A stretch of 64,000 nt of DNA, taken from Botryosphaeria dothidea (lineage: Eukaryota > Ascomycota > Dothideomycetes > Botryosphaeriales > Botryosphaeriaceae). Of the stretch, positions 63,821 to 64,000 are shown in pieces. The position numbers and the translations under genes are program-made. The stretch covers positions 744,001-808,000 of the forward strand of contig WWBZ02000001.1 in assembly GCA_011503125.2 (NCBI GenBank), given 5' to 3'. The notes below the pieces were generated by a model. The model was not told the origin of the DNA and did not search any database. It worked only from the letters and a program-made list of their open reading frames with translations. Positions within the stretch are counted from its first letter, which is position 1. Every line of letters starts with the position of its first letter.

Positions 63821-64000
63821 ACGCGACCGCCGGGCGGGTGGAGATGGTGTGACATGAATGGCAGGCTGGCGCGTTGAGTGTGAGGGGGTGGCAGGGTACT
63901 TGTAGAATAGCCAGAATGACATGCAGGCTGCGAGAGGACTTCACGTGACCCAGACGGCAATAGCAAGAAATGGCATTGCGGCGCGACCATGAACAGTCAG
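63821..64000. other. 3' flank of branching enzyme
   Basis: Short stretch to the right window edge; nothing recognisable. Confidence 0.5.

Noticed and set aside
1..64000. CRISPR arrays, insertion sequences, operons or other prokaryotic features
   Set aside because: None seen; the window is spliced eukaryotic DNA, and no complete transposon or long terminal repeats were recognised by eye.

Overview
The window is nuclear DNA of a filamentous ascomycete (Pezizomycotina; a dothideomycete would fit, but the class is not settled by sequence alone). The reasons are short GT-AG introns of about 50-140 nt with CTRAC branch sites, a HET-domain gene, an Abp2-type ARS-binding protein, a hybrid histidine kinase with a long N-terminal region, an Atg37-type acyl-CoA-binding protein, and a mature initiator tRNA with U33. 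Coding GC is high and both strands are used. I assembled gene models by hand from splice signals and reading-frame continuity.

Layout. 1-1384 (-): 5' part of a hybrid histidine kinase running off the left edge. 2569-4933 (-): abp2. 5651-6808 (+): peroxisomal adenine nucleotide carrier. 7582-7710 (+): initiator tRNA-Met interrupted in its D arm by a 57-nt insert that looks like an mRNA-type intron. 8800-11343 (-): Seb1/Nrd1-type RNA-binding termination factor. 12204-13888 (+): mitochondrial citrate synthase, followed by 15129-16299 (+): Yhm2-type citrate/oxoglutarate carrier. 17485-17587 (-): tRNA-Asn with a normal anticodon-loop intron. 18989-21479 (+): sugar transporter. 22232-24656 (+): PMT2 protein O-mannosyltransferase. 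25374-26012 (-): secreted hypothetical with an 18-nt homopolymer. 27381-28556 (-): Atg37-like protein. 29619-32476 (+): gamma-tubulin complex GCP2/Spc97. 32760-35245 (-): HET-domain protein. 36036-38441 (-): secreted S41-family peptidase. 41451-43316 (-): DHA1-type MFS exporter.

From about 45.4 to 56.2 kb the character changes. An FAD monooxygenase has an in-frame TGA near its C-terminus. It is followed by a frameshifted membrane-protein pseudogene, a basic hypothetical ORF, a broken propeller-like gene and a broken AAA+ ATPase that has lost its Walker B aspartate and glutamate. This reads as a decaying accessory segment. Ordinary housekeeping genes resume at 56229: a mitochondrial GGQ rescue factor (-), divergent from a small serine-palmitoyltransferase subunit (+), then mitochondrial ClpX/Mcx1 (-) and glycogen branching enzyme (+).

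Functional themes are mitochondrial and peroxisomal metabolism (citrate synthase beside its likely citrate carrier, a peroxisomal ATP carrier, an Atg37-like pexophagy receptor, Mcx1, a mitoribosome rescue factor). The most unusual observation is the initiator tRNA gene with a GT...TACTAAC...AG insert between positions 24 and 25, whose removal restores a perfect 72-nt initiator cloverleaf.
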